Position numbers and translations under genes: made by a program | The notes under the pieces: model-generated | What the model saw: the letters and a program-made list of their open reading frames with translations, nothing else | The model's database searches: none | What the model was told of the DNA's origin: nothing | Shown here: positions 5,384 to 6,533 of the stretch, in pieces | Numbering within the stretch: the first letter of the stretch is position 1 | Layout of the letters: each line of letters begins with the position of its first letter | NCBI GenBank assembly: GCA_029907045.1 | Contig: JARYMR010000085.1 | Span: 1 to 6,533 of the forward strand | Direction of reading: 5' to 3' | Origin: Candidatus Bathyarchaeota archaeon | Lineage (GTDB): Archaea > Thermoproteota > Bathyarchaeia > Bathyarchaeales > UBA233 | Length of the DNA stretch: 6,533 nt

Positions 5384-5442
5384 CATATATCACTATAGGT
5401 TCAGCAAAGAATTTCTGTATCCCCTACGGAGGGAGAAAAGGT

Positions 5443-5598
5443 ATGAAGTTGATTACGCTTTATCTTCCTGAGCCTTACATTAAGGCGTTAGACCAGCTTG
5501 TAAATGAAAGGTTTTATCCGAATAGGGCTGAAGCCATTCGGGTTGCTATCCGTGATTTGATAAATGATGAGGTTGTTCGGAGGAAGAGGGTTGGCTAA
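5443..5598 (+). CDS. cdrS: Ribbon-helix-helix regulator, CdrS-like (51 aa)
   Basis: This tiny DNA-binding protein is almost entirely one ribbon-helix-helix domain. It has a strand at 2-8 (KLITLYL), helix 1 from P11 to about V20 (YIKALDQLV), the turn FYPNRAEA (25-32), helix 2 through about 42 (IRVAIRDLIND) and a basic tail (RRKRVG). Such proteins bind as dimers, with the strand in the major groove. In haloarchaea the cell-division regulator CdrS has the same size and fold and is encoded directly before ftsZ2, which it controls. The same order here is the main reason for the name. The ATG at 5443 has GGAGGG (5428-5433) about 9 bases upstream. Its last 8 bases overlap ftsZ, so the two are translationally coupled. 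The fold is firm; CdrS orthology rests on context and resemblance. Confidence 0.85.
   Translation: MKLITLYLPEPYIKALDQLVNERFYPNRAEAIRVAIRDLINDEVVRRKRVG
5579..5583 (+). promoter_or_regulatory. Shine-Dalgarno site deciding the ftsZ start
   Basis: GGAGG lies within the end of the cdrS gene, 7 bases before the TTG at 5591-5593. This fixes the ftsZ start at a non-ATG codon inside cdrS and indicates coupled translation. There is no in-frame ATG until the conserved GTPase core (codon 47), so a later start would destroy the nucleotide-binding loop. Confidence 0.7.
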
Positions 5599-6533
5599 AA
5601 CTAGCCCAACGGAGCATGCGCTTAAGTATGCATGGCATAATGAAGTAAGTGAAGTTCTGCCTCTTGGTCGCTGCCGCGTAGTTGTGATAGGCGTTGGCGG
5701 AGCTGGAAACAACACTGTTACTAGGCTTATGGAGATGGGTGTTGTCGGTGCAGAATGCATTGCAGTAAACACTGACGCACTCCATTTAAGCGTTTCAAGG
5801 GCTCATCAGAAAATTTTGATAGGCGGAAAACTTACAAAGGGGTTGGAGGTGGGCGGCAACCCAAAGCTTGGGAGGGCGGCAATCGAAGAATCCCGAAAGC
5901 GGATAGAGGATTTGCTTTCAGACGTGGATATAGCGTTTATAACGGCTGGTTTAGGTGGCGGGACAGGAACTGGTGCTGCGCCTGTTATTGCTGAAATTGC
6001 AAGGCGTAAAGGGGCGATAACCGTTGGTGTGGTTACAATGCCTTTCCGTATAGAAAAGGGCAGAATGGAATATGCAGCCGCAGCGTTAACGGAGATGCGG
6101 AGGCAATGCGACACAGTTGTTGTTATAGATAATAATAAGGTTATGCAGCTTATGCCCCAACTACCAATAAACGAAGCCTTCAAAGTGGCAGACCAAGTTT
6201 TGGCAAACATGATTAAGGGGATAGTTGAAACAATTTCGGCGCCAAGCCTCATAAACCTCGACTTCGCGGATTTCAAAACCATTGTTAGGCGGGGCGGAGT
6301 TGCCGTGGTAGGTGTAGGCGAATCTGATGCACCAAACAGGGCGGAAGAGGCTGTGAGAAACGCTCTAAGAAGTCCATTGTTGGATGTGGATTATATGGGG
6401 GCAACTGGAGCACTGATTCATGTTACTGGCGACAGCCAAATGACAATTGAAGAAGCAAACCGCGTAGGCGAAATAGTGACAGAAATGATGGATGAAAACG
6501 CCCTGGTCATATGGGGTGCAAGGGTAAACCCTG
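5591..6533 (+). CDS. ftsZ2: Cell division GTPase FtsZ, archaeal FtsZ2 type, 3' end beyond window
   Basis: This tubulin homologue polymerises with GTP at mid-cell and drives division. The 314 complete residues cover an N-terminal extension (1-28), the nucleotide-binding loop GVGGAGNNTV (34-43), NTDALHL (60-66), the tubulin signature GGGTGTG (122-128) and the T7 catalytic loop NLDFAD (N222, D224, D227), then most of the C-terminal domain ending ALVIWGARVNP. The C-terminal remainder is outside the window. Several stretches match the FtsZ2 rather than the FtsZ1 pattern as I recall it: DTVVVIDNNK, APSLINLDFAD, and LDVDYMGATGALIHVTG. Together with the cdrS gene just upstream, this supports FtsZ2. 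Translation starts at TTG 5591, overlapping cdrS by 8 bases behind a GGAGG site. FtsZ identity is certain; the FtsZ2 subtype is likely but needs a tree. Confidence 0.95.
   Translation, partial: MAKTSPTEHALKYAWHNEVSEVLPLGRCRVVVIGVGGAGNNTVTRLMEMGVVGAECIAVNTDALHLSVSRAHQKILIGGKLTKGLEVGGNPKLGRAAIEESRKRIEDLLSDVDIAFITAGLGGGTGTGAAPVIAEIARRKGAITVGVVTMPFRIEKGRMEYAAAALTEMRRQCDTVVVIDNNKVMQLMPQLPINEAFKVADQVLANMIKGIVETISAPSLINLDFADFKTIVRRGGVAVVGVGESDAPNRAEEAVRNALRSPLLDVDYMGATGALIHVTGDSQMTIEEANRVGEIVTEMMDENALVIWGARVNP

Noticed and set aside
5488..6282. Long minus-strand reading frames opposite cdrS and ftsZ
   Set aside because: They are mirror frames of strongly conserved FtsZ coding sequence, with no ribosome site or recognisable protein.

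Overview
The window reads as archaeal chromosomal DNA, moderately AT-rich. The evidence is an FtsZ of the archaeal FtsZ2 type preceded by a CdrS-like ribbon-helix-helix gene, an archaeal-type tRNA t6A37 methylthiotransferase, a stand-alone EF-1A domain-2-like protein, a PadR-led ABC-2 export operon, TATA-like boxes at archaeal spacing, and several TTG starts placed behind strong Shine-Dalgarno (SD) sites matching a 16S tail of ATCACCTCC. A member of Bathyarchaeia or a related Thermoproteota/Euryarchaeota lineage would fit, but this is inference only; no rRNA is present to decide it.

Layout. (1) 1-438, minus strand: a 43-residue zinc-ribbon protein followed by a hypothetical protein that runs off the left edge. 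(2) 439-549: a divergent promoter region with a TATA box for each direction and a 19-bp near-palindrome in the position expected of a repressor site. (3) 550-3225, plus strand: a compact five-gene operon of PadR-type regulator, very Cys/His-rich 64-residue coiled-coil protein, small cupin, DrrA-like ABC ATPase and ABC-2 permease. (4) 3269-3619, plus strand: a small protein with a probable ubiquitin-like beta-grasp fold. It converges on (5) 3642-5235, minus strand: the tRNA methylthiotransferase and the EF-1A-like protein, both linked to translation. (6) 5236-5442: a second divergent promoter region with tandem 11-bp repeats. (7) 5443-6533, plus strand: a CdrS-like regulator overlapping ftsZ2, which continues past the right edge.

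How they fit together. The PadR operon looks like a self-regulated export or resistance unit. PadR probably senses a ligand or metal and represses its own promoter, and the two ABC genes form the exporter. The shared N-terminal Cys motif (C...CGC) in PadR and in the neighbouring Cys/His protein suggests that both handle the same thiophilic metal or thiol-reactive ligand. The cdrS-ftsZ2 pair is a cell-division module in which the small regulator probably controls its own operon.

The most interesting items are the paired Cys-motif proteins of the PadR operon, the 11-bp helically phased repeats before cdrS-ftsZ2, and the two promoter-proximal dyads or repeats as candidate operators. Nothing resembling CRISPR, an insertion sequence, tRNA or rRNA was seen, and no stretch over 300 bases lacks a gene.
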